Assembly: GCA_977006965.1 (NCBI GenBank)
Contig: OZ345366.1
Span: forward strand, 1,054,001-1,118,000
Direction: 5' to 3'
Source of the DNA: Phymatolithon calcareum
Lineage: Eukaryota > Rhodophyta > Florideophyceae > Hapalidiales
DNA: 64,000 bases
Positions 20,339 through 30,330 of this stretch are shown piece after piece. Position 1 is the stretch's first letter; the number at the start of each line of letters is the position of its first letter. The translations under genes and the position numbers were made by a program. Below the pieces are notes generated by a model. The model was not told where the DNA came from, made no database searches, and saw nothing but the letters and a program-made list of their open reading frames with translations.

Positions 20339-20677
20339 TCAGAACTGTACCTTCCAGTCGAATTCATGGAGCTCTCTCCAGACCACCTTCTGCGATACGT
20401 ATTCCTCTGCTCCATGATACGACTCTAGTTTTTCTGGGTTGAGAAGTGTCAAGAGCAAAAAAAAGTCCTCAATTGATCCTCCCATTCCTCCATCTGCGAC
20501 TGCCTTCATAATATACATTCCTATCTGCATGGCGACCGATCGTGAATGCTCTGTTTTGAAGGCACTAAGAGCATACATGGCTCTCTCGTGGTCTGCCAAA
20601 GCTCGTCTCTTCATGGAAACACATTTCCCATCCAGGCCGCAATGACTTATAGTCAGATCGTAGCTCAATAGGTACAC
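20339..20677 (-). pseudogene. Unrecognised coding-like fragment
   Basis: About 112 codons read cleanly on the minus strand (AMYALSAFKTEHSRSVAMQI, DFFLLLTLLNPEKLESYHGA). The first ATG is at 20614 and the frame is open further upstream without one, so the N-terminus is missing. Composition is protein-like and there are no stops, but I recognise no family. It is tail-to-tail with the broken frame at 19486..20295 and may belong to the same mobile element. Confidence 0.3.
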
Positions 20678-21142
20678 AGATGAAACACAAAGGACACGCA
20701 GGCGGAAAAGCTCAGTTTAGGGACCAAATTCGAATGTTTTGCTCGATGTAGAACTGCCCTTATCTCTTTTTTTTCAGCCGATTTTGTGAAAACGAAAAAA
20801 AAGGGTCCAGGTACTGTGCTTAGGAAGACATTCACCTTGAAATAATATCCGAACGCGCAACTGCTAACTGTCTACATCATCTGAACGAATAGGCATATTT
20901 GGACACGAAAATCGCGGCTTTGCTTTTAGCTTCGCGTACCCTGCGCGAACTCACTCCAAACTTGTTCAGTACGAGCGCATACACATGGGGAAGGACAGGA
21001 AATACTCTATGACGTGTTTTGACGCGCGTGGGCCTCGCAAAAGAATTATTTTACTGTGTCCCAATAAACCTCAATTGTAGCAGTACGAGGGGGTTAATAA
21101 TTTCTGCCTCAGAAAATGTTCAGATACAAAAATCACCTCTGG
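20678..21142. other. Gene-free stretch
   Basis: Nothing supported beyond poly-T and poly-A runs near 20770 and 20800. Confidence 0.3.
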
Positions 21143-21910
21143 TTCAGCTATGCGGTGGTGCGATTTTGGGCTACACGCAGTTAATCAGGGCACCAAGAAT
21201 TTTTCTGTACGATTCTTCAAGAGAGGTCGGCATTCTCTCTCAACGTTGTAAGAAGAGGCGAATTTGATACACCCATGGGGCGAAATGATATCATGCCGCA
21301 AGAGGATGCTTGTCACAGACGTATCGTCTTCTTGATTCCAGTATCCAGGACTGTCTATAGCCGTCTAGATTTGCGATTGCACCCTACCAGATACTTCCTC
21401 TTAGTCGTAATTGTGTATGAAGCGGTATTCCGGGCCGCAAGGGAACAGTGGATGCATTTCTTCGCCGCGTTAAATTCGTTCTGTTTGTAGTGTCATCTCT
21501 GCCGTGGCATGCATTAAAAGATATTTGGTGCGAGAGCGGATGGCCGGAATGCTGTCCCGATGTTGTTGCCATACTCATCGCGCACACTGTTCTCAGTTCA
21601 CTCTTACACAATAGTGGACACGCAAACTTCACGTTTTGAGTATCCTGTCGCACTTGCCGACACTTTTCAGGAGTGTACCACACACTCGCTTTTCGTCGAT
21701 TCTTTCACGCGCCTCGTTTCATGTGATGCCGCAACGATGACCCAGTCGAGTCTTTTTTGTTTCGTCACGCGCAGCTCTGATCCAGAGCACGATCGGGGCA
21801 TACCGTGCAGACCATATTTAAGCGCTTGGTAATTGAAGTCGCTTCAGCGCGAAAGTAAGATGCCCGGGCATTGGAAGACCTTTTGTTTCGGTACCTCCCA
21901 GATGGATGCT
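21143..21910. mobile_element. Repeat family R1, copy A
   Basis: Similar in sequence and block order to 25183..26170 and 30331..31250. Shared landmarks include gattttgggctaca at the left end (copies A and C), ctaccagatac (A and B), gctctgatccag(a/t)gcacgatcgg, and a tttcggta(c/t)ct block. Minus-strand readings preserve protein-like pieces in all copies, such as a CPL(L/I)C block and a SGSE-RVTK block, each broken by stops and frameshifts. This suggests an old coding transposon, but I cannot name its superfamily. Confidence 0.55.
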
Positions 21911-22129
21911 AGCAGCAGGCTTGGTACCAATATTATTTTTATTGTTTTTATTGCAATATATTGCAATAAAGCCTTAATTGCCCTGAGAGGTACATATTGC
22001 AATAATTATTGCAAAAAGTAATGGCATTTGATCGAAAATCAAGGTACACCCTTGCCCTCCTCGGCGCTGAGAAGATCGTCGTACAGTGCTGCGGTACAGG
22101 ATCTGTAAGGGAAATTTACGGAAAAGGGT

Positions 22130-23071
22130 TATATAAGCTCCCCACACAGTTTACGTATTGCCACCCGAATCTGCGGCATTCGATTGCTGTCAGGAATTCT
22201 GCTCTGTTATCGATGCCTCTCGATAAATAAGCTCAACCTAGAGGTGAACAAGATGGTTGTCAGTGACGATAGACTCCAAGGAGCGATAGACTCTGTGCAT
22301 GCAACGATTAAGGACTGCAGAAAACTGAAGAACCGAGCAATACTACGCAACCTTACTAAATTGGCTCCAGTTATGCATAATGAGACGCGTTGGTCCGGAA
22401 AGTATCATATGCTCAAGCGCTTCAACCGCATACGCGATCAGTTAATCGACGCGGCAAAGCCGGAAGGAGCAACGATAGCTATGGACGAGAGCGAGCAGTT
22501 CCGCAACAGATCTACGCTGTACGCAAGTCAGTTTAAGAAAATCAACCAGGTAACTCTGGAACTACAGAAGCGCGGTGGTTCGTTGTCGGACTGTCGCATA
22601 GCTATTGATGAGTTGATTTCAGCAGTCGAGCAGTGCAAGTACGATGTCAACTCACCATTATACCGATGTCAGCTTGGAAAACACTACATTGCATTACGTG
22701 TATCAATTGTGTTCGACCCAGCATTCGAGTCGGGAGTTGTTAAGATTCAGCGCGGTGAGTCTGATACTATGACAAATGAAGAGAAAGATGCATGCAAGAA
22801 GCTCAGACTGGAACACGATGACGGTATAACAAGCTCTATCGGCGGATCGGGTGGAGGCCAGCTGTCAATGGCGGAAAGAATTGCCGTAAAAAAGCACAAG
22901 CGTGCCGAGGTCTATCAGACTTATATAAATTGCGACTTTATTCTTGGATCAAATGCCGAGGTGGAGAGGCTTTGGTCGGTGGCCAAGAACGTTTTGACAG
23001 ACAATCGCAAGAGGATGACACCGTTATTACTAGAAGCCCTGCTGTTTCTTAAAGAGAACAAAGGTTACTGA
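22130..23071 (+). pseudogene. hAT-family transposase, C-terminal part
   Basis: An open frame of about 295 codons ends with GSNAEVERLWSVAKNVLTDN and RKRMTPLLLEALLFLKEN, the hAT C-terminal dimerisation motif in typical form. Upstream, MHNETRWSGKYHMLKRF matches the (N-x-T-R-W-x-S) region before it. The N-terminal zinc finger and first catalytic aspartates are not in this frame. The piece before 22184 continues in another frame (about 22009..22230), which points to a frameshift. It is a truncated, probably inactive DNA transposon. Confidence 0.75.
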
Positions 23072-23189
23072 GAACAGCAGTCGGTCTCCGTGGCGATGAT
23101 CACTGCCCGGAGCGCAAGAGTGATCCAACGCGTGAGTGAAGACATGGCGCAGGAAGACCTGAATTAGATTCTGTTATAGCAATTGATAT

Positions 23190-24600
23190 TGGAAGAATGG
23201 TCAGATATTGCAATTCCTATTGCTGTCCCTTATATGTAGCACTCCTGGGAGTTCATTCGGTTTGTCGACCGGGATTTTAATTGTCCGTCCCTCTTCTTCC
23301 AACGTCCATATTTTTGCTGCTTCCCGTATGCGTCCGGTTTTTGATACCATACCTTCTTCTGCTTGTTTTAGAGCTTCGCTGAGGTGCTTCTCTTCTCTAA
23401 GATGCCCAATATCCTTTGATACATCTTCCAGGTCTTCTTCTCTTTCTTGGTATTCTTCTGCGAGCTCAAAGTACTTCTTCTGTCTTTCCAGGCTTAAGGC
23501 GAACCTTTCCGCCTGGTGCGCTCTCCTCATCTGTGGGCTGGCGAGTCGGCAGAGCACTCGCATCCCCGTCCTTCGATGTTCGGCATATTTTCCGAAAACA
23601 TACCTGTAGAAAAGACCTTCTGCTGCTTCGATTGCCGATAACAGACGTTTGGTGATCGGGTTCAGGTGAATGGCATACTCCCATTTGGGGAGAATCAATG
23701 ACATGAAAATCCTGATGCAAGTGGCTGGCTGGAATCCTCTGACGTTCACGCCTATTTGGCGGAGTTTGCGTATACATCCCACCGCATTCCGAACTCTTGA
23801 AATTGCTGCATCGTCCGTGACTCCGTTGTTGTTCATACTGATCCCCAGGCCAGCTGATGTGACCCACGAGGGTTTTAACAGGTATGCAACCATCCTTGTT
23901 ATCTCTCCAGGAAGTTTCTCCGTCAACCGCTTTATGAGTATATCCCTTGGCACACTATCGTATGCCGTAGATAGGTCCAGAACTGCAGCGAAAGGATGAC
24001 CCTTTTTCATTGTACTTTTTGCCCGGAGTATTGCGAGATATGTGCATCTGTCTTTCCGAAAACCCAGCTGAACCTTGTTGAAGTGGTAGTGCTCCCGTAT
24101 TTATGCATCCAGAGCTGAGTCAATGATTTTCTTGGCTTGACTTAAGAGAGATATGGGCCTGTAGTTTGCTACGACATGAGCTGGGCCCTTCTTGTATAAA
24201 CGAATCAGAGTTGCTCTGCGCCATGCCCGAGGAAGACATTTGAGTCTCCCGCATGTTTCCCATAATGCTAGCATTATTTCGAGCCCCGCTTCTTTGTTCG
24301 CGTGCAACATTTCGACCGCAAATCTTTCGGGACCTACCGCTTTCCCTTTCAGTGCTCTATTCAATGCTCTTGCGATGTGCTGCTTCATTGCCCTATTGAG
24401 AGCAAAAGTACGCAACGGAAAATTCCAGTCTTCTTCCGCCTTACACACATTTGAGATGTATGCCGAAAACTTGCTTGGGTGGACAGGGGCCCCGAGAGCT
24501 TTATTTACTCCTTTCCTTCGGGATTTTGAATTCAAGTTCTTGCTTGTGGCATTCGCCGCCTCTCTCGGCCCCATTTTCTCTACCCCCTTAAGGTATCTTC
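23190..24600 (-). pseudogene. Non-LTR retrotransposon reverse transcriptase, internally deleted
   Basis: Minus-strand frames give, in order, KGKAVGPERFAVEMLHANKE, LIRLYKKGPAHVVANYRPIS and SLLSQAKKIID (to about 24103), then AVLDLSTAYDSVPRDIL (from 24010), then IFMSLILPKWEYAIHLNPIT and a long charged helix region. These are the fingers, palm and thumb blocks of a LINE-type RT. Between the AYDSVP block and the thumb the sequence jumps from YLLKPSWVTSAGLGIS straight to a late block, so the QG.PLSP and YxDD catalytic blocks are missing. The two halves are in different frames. The element is dead. Confidence 0.75.
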
Positions 24601-24639
24601 AAACTTGGCGAGGATGAGTTCTGTAAACAAGCCTGAGCG

Positions 24640-25090
24640 GTACCATGCTTTGCCGGTGTTGGCTCGGTTCAGGCTGCTGAGCTTCTGCAATATCATCGAC
24701 AGCTTTCCCTCCTTGACGCTGAGAATATTTGTTCTCTTAATCTTAGTCTACATCAAAGGATGCCGAACTAGGAGCCATTTAACCCGAAGTGACATGCTCG
24801 CGCGGCCTTTGATTTTTTCCCTGAGTACCTCCTGAATCATATTGCATACCTTCTTTGACTTGGAAGTGGTTCCATACAGTCTGGAGCACTCTGCGAGACG
24901 GGTCAACGATGCTGCCTTGGTGTTTACGGATGTACCGACGACGCGGGGAAGGCCTTTTTCTCGAGGCATGGCGGGTCTAATACTTCTGAGTGACCAGCAT
25001 ATTTTCGTTGCGGAGCGCCGAACAAGGCGGTTTTAAGGGAGTAGTTGAGATACTCCTCGCACGGAAGACAAGCCAAGCTTTACAAATATG
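24640..25090 (-). mobile_element. Repeat family R2, copy 1 (minus orientation)
   Basis: Minus-strand reading gives LTRLAECSRLYGTTSKSKKV and RASMSLRVKW. The plus strand at 59790..60250 gives VTSLAECFRLYGPFSKSKKV and RANTSLRLK, with RNENMLVTQK and RNENMLITQK upstream of each. The two regions are copies of one unnamed element in opposite orientations. Both are interrupted by stops. It lies next to the deleted RT, but the two need not belong together. Confidence 0.5.
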
Positions 25091-25182
25091 GCGTGAGCGA
25101 ACTGTTTGGCATTACCTTTATGGATTTTATGAGGTTTTAAATCTCCCATCATTTGAAGGCGTCCGTCAAATAGACACTAGGT

Positions 25183-26170
25183 TTGCCATTGCACACTACC
25201 AGATACTTTGCAGTTGTATATGAAGCCGCCTTTCTGATCGCAGGGGAGCAGTGTACGCTTTTCTTCGCTGCGTTAAATAAGTTGTGTTTGTAATGCCATT
25301 TCTACCGCTGCTTGCAGTAAGAGAGATTTGGTGCTTGAGCGCATGACCGGCATGCGGTTCCGATTTTGATGACACACTTGTCGCACACACTCTTCGCAGT
25401 GCACTTTGTATACAGCACTGGAAACACAAATTTCATGGTTGGAGTATCCAGTAGATTTTGTTCATACTTTTTCGGAAGTCTACCATAGACTCCTTCTTGT
25501 CGATTCTTTCATGCGCCATAGTTTCATGCGGTACCGCAGCGAGCTCACAGACGCGTCGTTTCTGCTTCGTCACGCGCTGCTCTGATCCAGTGCACGATCG
25601 GGGCATATCATTCAGACCATATTGAAGCTCTTGATACTTCGCTTCAGCACAAAAGAAAGATGTCCCGGGATGAGAATAGCTTTTGGTTTCGGTATCTCTC
25701 GGATGGGTGCTCGCAGGGCAACGGACTGTGGAATGTATTGGCTGTGACTGGTCACATGCTCCCATCTTCGATGCGAGCAACGCTATGTCCATCTGGTTGA
25801 AAATCGTCATCAAGTTACGCCCGAAATGTTCAACTTAGTCGACTAGGTGGTGTTTCCATTGGATGCTCCTTGTCAATCTCTCCCTAACGTTTGTAGATCA
25901 ATTAACGCTCCTCCGAAATACGCCGTTCTGCTATCGTTTGGCCAGAGACGCAGCATGCGCTTTGCACACTTTGTAAACGAATGCACAACAAACTGTACAG
26001 TCAGCTATGCACCAAAATGTGAGCTTCATCTCTTAACCACACTACCACGGAGAGATGGTAGTGTGAAAGGTACACATTCGGAAGTTCACGCAGGCTTAGC
26101 GTGTACTCTATTTGTGGACGTGCATTTCGAGTGCGATGATAAGCTTAAATGCCGTGCATCGAACATACGG
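25183..26170. mobile_element. Repeat family R1, copy B
   Basis: Aligns by eye with copies A (21143) and C (30331). It runs past the end of copy A: the stretch 25740..26010 matches 30830..31110 (catctggttgaaaatc, gctcctccg(a/g)aatacgccg). It contains a private hairpin cacactaccac / ggtagtgtg near 26036..26064. The readings are broken. Confidence 0.55.
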
Positions 26171-26580
26171 TATCGTATAGATACGCATATTTTAAGCAAC
26201 GCGCCAATATAATTGCTTGAGGTACAAGCGCTCGTTTTCTACCCCTCGCATGACGATCCTACAGTATCTATTCTGTACAGAAGAATCTTTCGATTTACTC
26301 CGTGAAACTGAAGCAAACATTCCATCATACGACATGTATAAGTTATCGCCTGAAACTTAAGGGATCGGCTATGATGAGGAATCACGAGGGACGTCAAAAG
26401 GGCGTAATTTTGGTGAAAAGGGACCCACGGGGGCCCCGAGAGACCGAAATCACGCCCGCGGGACTAGCGAGCGGTCTCGAATCATGGCCGGTCCTGCAAG
26501 CTGACGGCGATAACCAGCTTATCAGCCCTGTTTTGAGGTAGTAGACTTCCCCTTTTCGTTTCGGTCGGCGGGGTGACATG

Positions 26581-26608
26581 CCAAATGACCACTGAAGTGG
26601 TCATCTGG
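26581..26608. repeat. Palindrome P1 of the AAATGACCACT..AGTGGTCATTT family
   Basis: ccaaatgaccactgaagtgg followed by tcatctgg: a near-perfect 28-nt palindrome with one mismatch outside the axis. Related copies lie at 26645, 27629 and 27834. Confidence 0.7.
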
Positions 26609-26644
26609 ACTTTAGGGGCGAGTTTATGACAAGGTTACGTAACT

Positions 26645-26671
26645 CAAGTGACCACTACAGTGGTCTTTTGG
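26645..26671. repeat. Palindrome P2 of the same family
   Basis: caagtgaccactacagtggt followed by cttttgg. The core accact-agtggt pairs perfectly and the flanks have decayed. Confidence 0.65.
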
Positions 26672-27628
26672 TACTACTGTAGTTGCTGGGAGATCGACAA
26701 TCCTTGAACTTGCTATCACTGTTTGTTATACGACGTGCAAACGTGAAGCCTGACTTCATGTAGGACCAGTACCGAAGCACGCAATGAAAAAGGCACTAGT
26801 CGAAGAATGATGTAGTGGCATTTCGAAGATTTCGTGTGATTTTGTGGCGCTGTCATAGCTCGAGCATATCATTTCATGTAGATTGTATTTGCTTGAGGTC
26901 TAGAAGCTCACACGCATGAGAGCAATGGTGAGCTCAATGCCAGCCATGCATGATGGATGCTTCGTGCAGAGCAGTGGAATACAATAGAAAAGCAGTAAAA
27001 TAAAGTACTGAGAAATCCCGAGCTTTTTTGTCTGTACTCCGCACGATCAGCCCCGTTTGTTCCGGCGAAGGCAGTAACATCTCCATGGCTGATAGCTTTT
27101 AGCATGGAAGGAGAAGTCGTGGAAGGGGATCGCGAGGAAGACCAGGCACAACTCCTGATAGAGGAGGACGTTCTGGAGTGACTCGAGAAGGTGACTCATC
27201 GCATGGGTGGAAAATGAGCACCCTAGAGTCACATGTTATAATGCAAGAGGAGGAGTTTACTAATGGCTCTCTCTCGCATAAAGCAAAGATTTTCTGCGTG
27301 TCTGCTATAGAGTAACTCAAGATTGAACTGCAGGCTCAACAGTTAACATCACGTCGCGTGGACCACGTCGTCCTCTTTTGTGGAGATTTGCTGCGGCATT
27401 GCAAGATTTGGATGAATGAATGGATTGCTCTACAGTCTCCTGAAGCGGCACCCATTCGAATGCGTGACTTCTATCAGTACTTAGGCATTCTTAGAGTACA
27501 TCCGTATTAGACCGTTCACGAACCAGTCCGAACGTTTTTAGGTGGTTTTGGCGCCCGAAAAATGACCGTTCATAAATAAATATTGCACAAACCATGTTTT
27601 TCCATAATTGTGGTTACTATGTGCCTTT

Positions 27629-27656
27629 CAAATGACCACTGTAGTGATCATTTGAA
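27629..27656. repeat. Palindrome P3 of the same family
   Basis: caaatgaccactgtagtgat followed by catttgaa. Arms of 11-12 nt with one mismatch. Confidence 0.7.
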
Positions 27657-27833
27657 GTTTTGCATCAAAACGGATAACTAAAGTAGGCTCAGATGCTCGG
27701 CAATGCCTGGTCTCTAGTACAAGACTGGCGCCGTTGTCGGCTAAACGGACTTTGCGAGCGGATAATACAAGTCACAAGCTACCATTCCTGTTCATTTCAT
27801 GCTAAACAATGAATTTTGGACGAATTAGCGACA

Positions 27834-27861
27834 CAAAATGACCACAACAGTGGTCATTTTT
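27834..27861. repeat. Palindrome P4 of the same family
   Basis: caaaatgaccacaacagtgg followed by tcattttt. The arms aaaatgaccac and gtggtcatttt are exact complements around a short centre (aaca). Each of the four copies deviates at a different base, so the shared form is the ancestral one. Confidence 0.7.
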
Positions 27862-27889
27862 TCCAATAGTAGGGATATGCCAACCTGCG

Positions 27890-28115
27890 GGAATGAAGTT
27901 TTAGGGAATAATTTGGCCACTTTTTTCCTCGGCGAGAGATGTGGAATATGTCACCCGTCTGGGCGTTGCTAGCCGGAGACATGGGATAAATCACCCCGCC
28001 TGAATGATATTTTGGGGAGTAATTTGGTCACTTTTTACCCCATCCAGAGACATGGGATATGTCTCCCGCCAGGATAGAGAGTGGCCAAATTACTGTATTC
28101 CCCAAAATGATGACA
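27890..28115. repeat. Degenerate direct and inverted repeats before the first membrane-protein gene
   Basis: The block gggaataatttggccact (about 27904) recurs as ggggagtaatttggtcact (about 28014) and inverted as gagtggccaaattactgtat (about 28080). The block gagacatgggata(t/a) with (g/a)tc(a/t)cccgcc occurs three times (about 27943, 27977, 28047). Confidence 0.6.
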
Positions 28116-28294
28116 TTTCGGGCCATTTCAGATCCCTGCTGGAGATCCTTGGGGCATAATTGGTCCAGCACGCCCTAAAAATCTGTTCAGCTCTGTATTC
28201 CACCCTAGCTGCCCTTCGTACTCTCCCGCCAGTGCAATTTTCAAGAGGAAGCGCGTTTCTATTCGACTCCCATGCAAACATCTGCATCACAACT

Positions 28295-29332
28295 ATGTCC
28301 TCCCAAGAGCACTTTCCCACGCCTGCCACAGAACATCACCCCAGACCGACTCGCCGCCTGTTTCTCGAAAGACCTTACTGGGCTACTGCTCTAGCGAACT
28401 CTTTCACAGCTTTCGCGTTTGTCCCCCTTTTGGTTGTCGGCAAACCGGGACCATTGTACGGATGGAAAAATCTGCTTTTTGCCCTTTCCATGATTCTACT
28501 CAGCGTGCGTCAAGGACTGCAGCTGGCCATGCACCCGCTGGAAGCGGCAAACTTGTCGTCCGAAAGCGATGTTTTCACTATATATGTATTCTGCAATATC
28601 TTGTACGCTCAGGTGTACTCTCTCCCGTTTTTTCCCATCGGTCATTTGTATTGCTCTTTGAGTATTTTGCTCTTGACGTTTTACTCCTTACTGTGGAGCA
28701 AATTTAAGCCATATACCTTCGAATGCGTTAATGGATATGCGTGGAACGTCGATAATTATCAATCAACTGCGGTTGCGGTTAGCTTTTACTCTGGGCTATC
28801 TGGCGCGCTTTGCACACGTCGGTGGCGGCAGTTGGCATTGGGGTTCCAATTCATTGATGTTTTCAATCTCTTCTTATTCTCGCTGTTTCTTTGTTGGTAT
28901 GCACTTCGCAAGTCATTTTCTACTTTCCTGTTCTCTTTCATGGTGATTCTAAGCTTATGTGTAGTGTTGTTGAGAGCCAGCTTTCTCCCGAGCAACCTTC
29001 TGATTTCGTGTACTTTCAAGTTTCTCCGGTCAGACTCTTCCAGTGGCGTACTTCAAGGAAAAAGAAACAGCCTGACATCAAATTTCGTACTTTTGTTAAT
29101 GTTGACCGTGCAAAAATTACTGCCCATTGCAATCGGAACGTCAATGTTACTATGGCCTGCCATAAATGCATTAGACACCCGCGCGGATAGCTCAAAGGTT
29201 GCACCGATTTTGATGCTGTGCTTTTATTTTATCGTCACCCCCGTGGTTATCAATCTCTACAGTCAAGTGGACACACAAGCTTTACGGTCTGAGTTTCCTA
29301 TCTACTTTGATCTTACCGCTCCCAGCGGATAG
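28295..29332 (+). CDS. Orphan multi-pass membrane protein, copy 1
   Basis: 345 residues from the ATG at 28295, which lies at the same point (MSSQEHF) as the starts of copies 2 and 3. After a basic, Pro-rich leader (RPTRRLFLERPYW) there are about seven or eight hydrophobic segments and conserved motifs GPLYGWKN, RQGLQLAMHPL, LALGFQFIDVFNLFLFSLFL, TVQKLLPIAIGTSMLLWPA and a C-terminal INLYSQVDTQALRSEFPIYF. I recognise no family. Relative to copies 2 and 3 it lacks 20 residues after the first hydrophobic segment, by a 60-nt in-frame deletion between two TC dinucleotides. The frame is otherwise intact, so it may still be functional. Confidence 0.7.
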   Translation: MSSQEHFPTPATEHHPRPTRRLFLERPYWATALANSFTAFAFVPLLVVGKPGPLYGWKNLLFALSMILLSVRQGLQLAMHPLEAANLSSESDVFTIYVFCNILYAQVYSLPFFPIGHLYCSLSILLLTFYSLLWSKFKPYTFECVNGYAWNVDNYQSTAVAVSFYSGLSGALCTRRWRQLALGFQFIDVFNLFLFSLFLCWYALRKSFSTFLFSFMVILSLCVVLLRASFLPSNLLISCTFKFLRSDSSSGVLQGKRNSLTSNFVLLLMLTVQKLLPIAIGTSMLLWPAINALDTRADSSKVAPILMLCFYFIVTPVVINLYSQVDTQALRSEFPIYFDLTAPSG

Positions 29333-29403
29333 TTGTTTTTCGGATTAAGTTTTCATGCTCCATTTCTTGGATGTTCTGATCTTCTCTCTTCCACGTGGGG
29401 CGC

Positions 29404-29552
29404 TATTCGAGCGCAGGATTAGATTGGATTTCTGTTCATTTGAAGCTCCCTTTGTCAATTATCATTGCACCTGAGAGACTTTTCGTTTCGCTACAATCCT
29501 TCGCTTACGTTCTCATTTGAGTTGTTCATTTCGGACATTTTCTTATTCGAGC
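29404..29552. mobile_element. Small insertion with target-site duplication in the 3' flank of copy 1
   Basis: Copies 2 and 3 have an uninterrupted cgctattcgag here. Copy 1 has 140 extra bases flanked by tattcgagcgcagg and tattcgagcacagg, a probable 9-14 bp target-site duplication. The inserted sequence matches, inverted, 57187..57325. The size fits a solo LTR or a short interspersed or fold-back element; I see no terminal hairpin or pol III boxes. Confidence 0.65.
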
Positions 29553-29734
29553 ACAGGCTGTGCTCGCGCAATGCTGTGTTTTGCTGCACAGCACAGCGTT
29601 ACGCCAGCCCGACCAACTTCCAGGATCCATACGGAAGACAGGACCGCTCAATTCAGCACAATAAATAGGTATGGATGACCACCCGTAAGTCAACTTGTTT
29701 TACATAATTGTACACATCATCGGGACATCACATA

Positions 29735-29998
29735 GCCTTCAAAATCCCACCAAGTCGGAATCAAGTCATCACTGTTGTACCATAGCACTTTCCTTAACGC
29801 CATGTCCCGGAGATTCTCGCGGATGCACAACTCATCAAAAATTCCAAAATGCCTTGCTTCCAGCGCATCGATTAAGCGAACCCTCTCCATGCGCGACACA
29901 ATATCATAGATGGACTGACCCGTATGCGACGCATAAATAGCGTTTACTCTTTTCCTCAGTTGTAAATCTCGTTCGCATGAATGGCAACATCGCTCGCT
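29735..29998 (-). pseudogene. ClpP 3'-end fragment, unit 1
   Basis: Minus-strand reading gives [20 protein letters not shown] and [13 protein letters not shown], a diverged copy of the last quarter of the ClpP gene at 38918..39727, including the position of the catalytic Asp block (SRMERVRL for SRMERDHF, Asp lost). At its upstream side, near 29998, it is joined directly to a VHS fragment. It has no serine or histidine region and cannot make a protease. Confidence 0.8.
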
Positions 29999-29999
29999 T

Positions 30000-30328
30000 G
30001 TCATCGGTCTCATGTGTGTCTGCCTCTATTTCAATCTCCAAATCAGTGAGGAGAAAACGTTTCATTATCTATGGCGTCTCATTGTGTCCGATTACAAGAA
30101 TAAGGAGGATGGAACGGATTTTGCGGATGCGGACGATTCGACGCAGTCGGAAATTATCGTTCGTACACCTATCATGATTCGTGATTGGGCGAAGAACTTG
30201 TCCGTGATGTTGAATGGGAAAATTGATCCAAGGGCGGAGTTTTTGACAAGAGTAGGAGAATTGAATTCCCGGAAGCTCCGCGTTCAGATCTTCCTTGGGT
30301 TTGTCCTGTTGGAACGGATGCTACGAAG
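30000..30328 (+). pseudogene. VHS-domain gene fragment, unit 1
   Basis: Copy of the 3' half of the VHS-only gene (17574..18344). It starts at the equivalent of the GLMRVCPYF codons and runs through LWRLIVSDYKN, DADDSTQSEIIVRTPIMIRD and SVMLNGKIDPRAEFL to acgaag just before the R1 insertion at 30331. A deletion removes the LSLLGRRK segment and the frame shifts after AEFL. There is no start codon. Confidence 0.8.
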
Positions 30329-30330
30329 GT

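Larger units (their letters stand above)
26171..28294. other. Gene-free stretch with repeated short palindromes
   Basis: No gene supported. It contains the four related palindromes listed separately, an imperfect fold-back gggcgtaattttgg / ccgaaatcacgccc (about 26400..26457), and a repeat block at 27890..28115. The last 130 bases are the upstream region of the membrane-protein gene at 28295. Confidence 0.4.

Noticed and set aside
26581-27861. Origin iterons of a plasmid or virus
   Set aside because: No replication gene nearby; the four palindromes are irregularly spaced within nuclear transposon debris.
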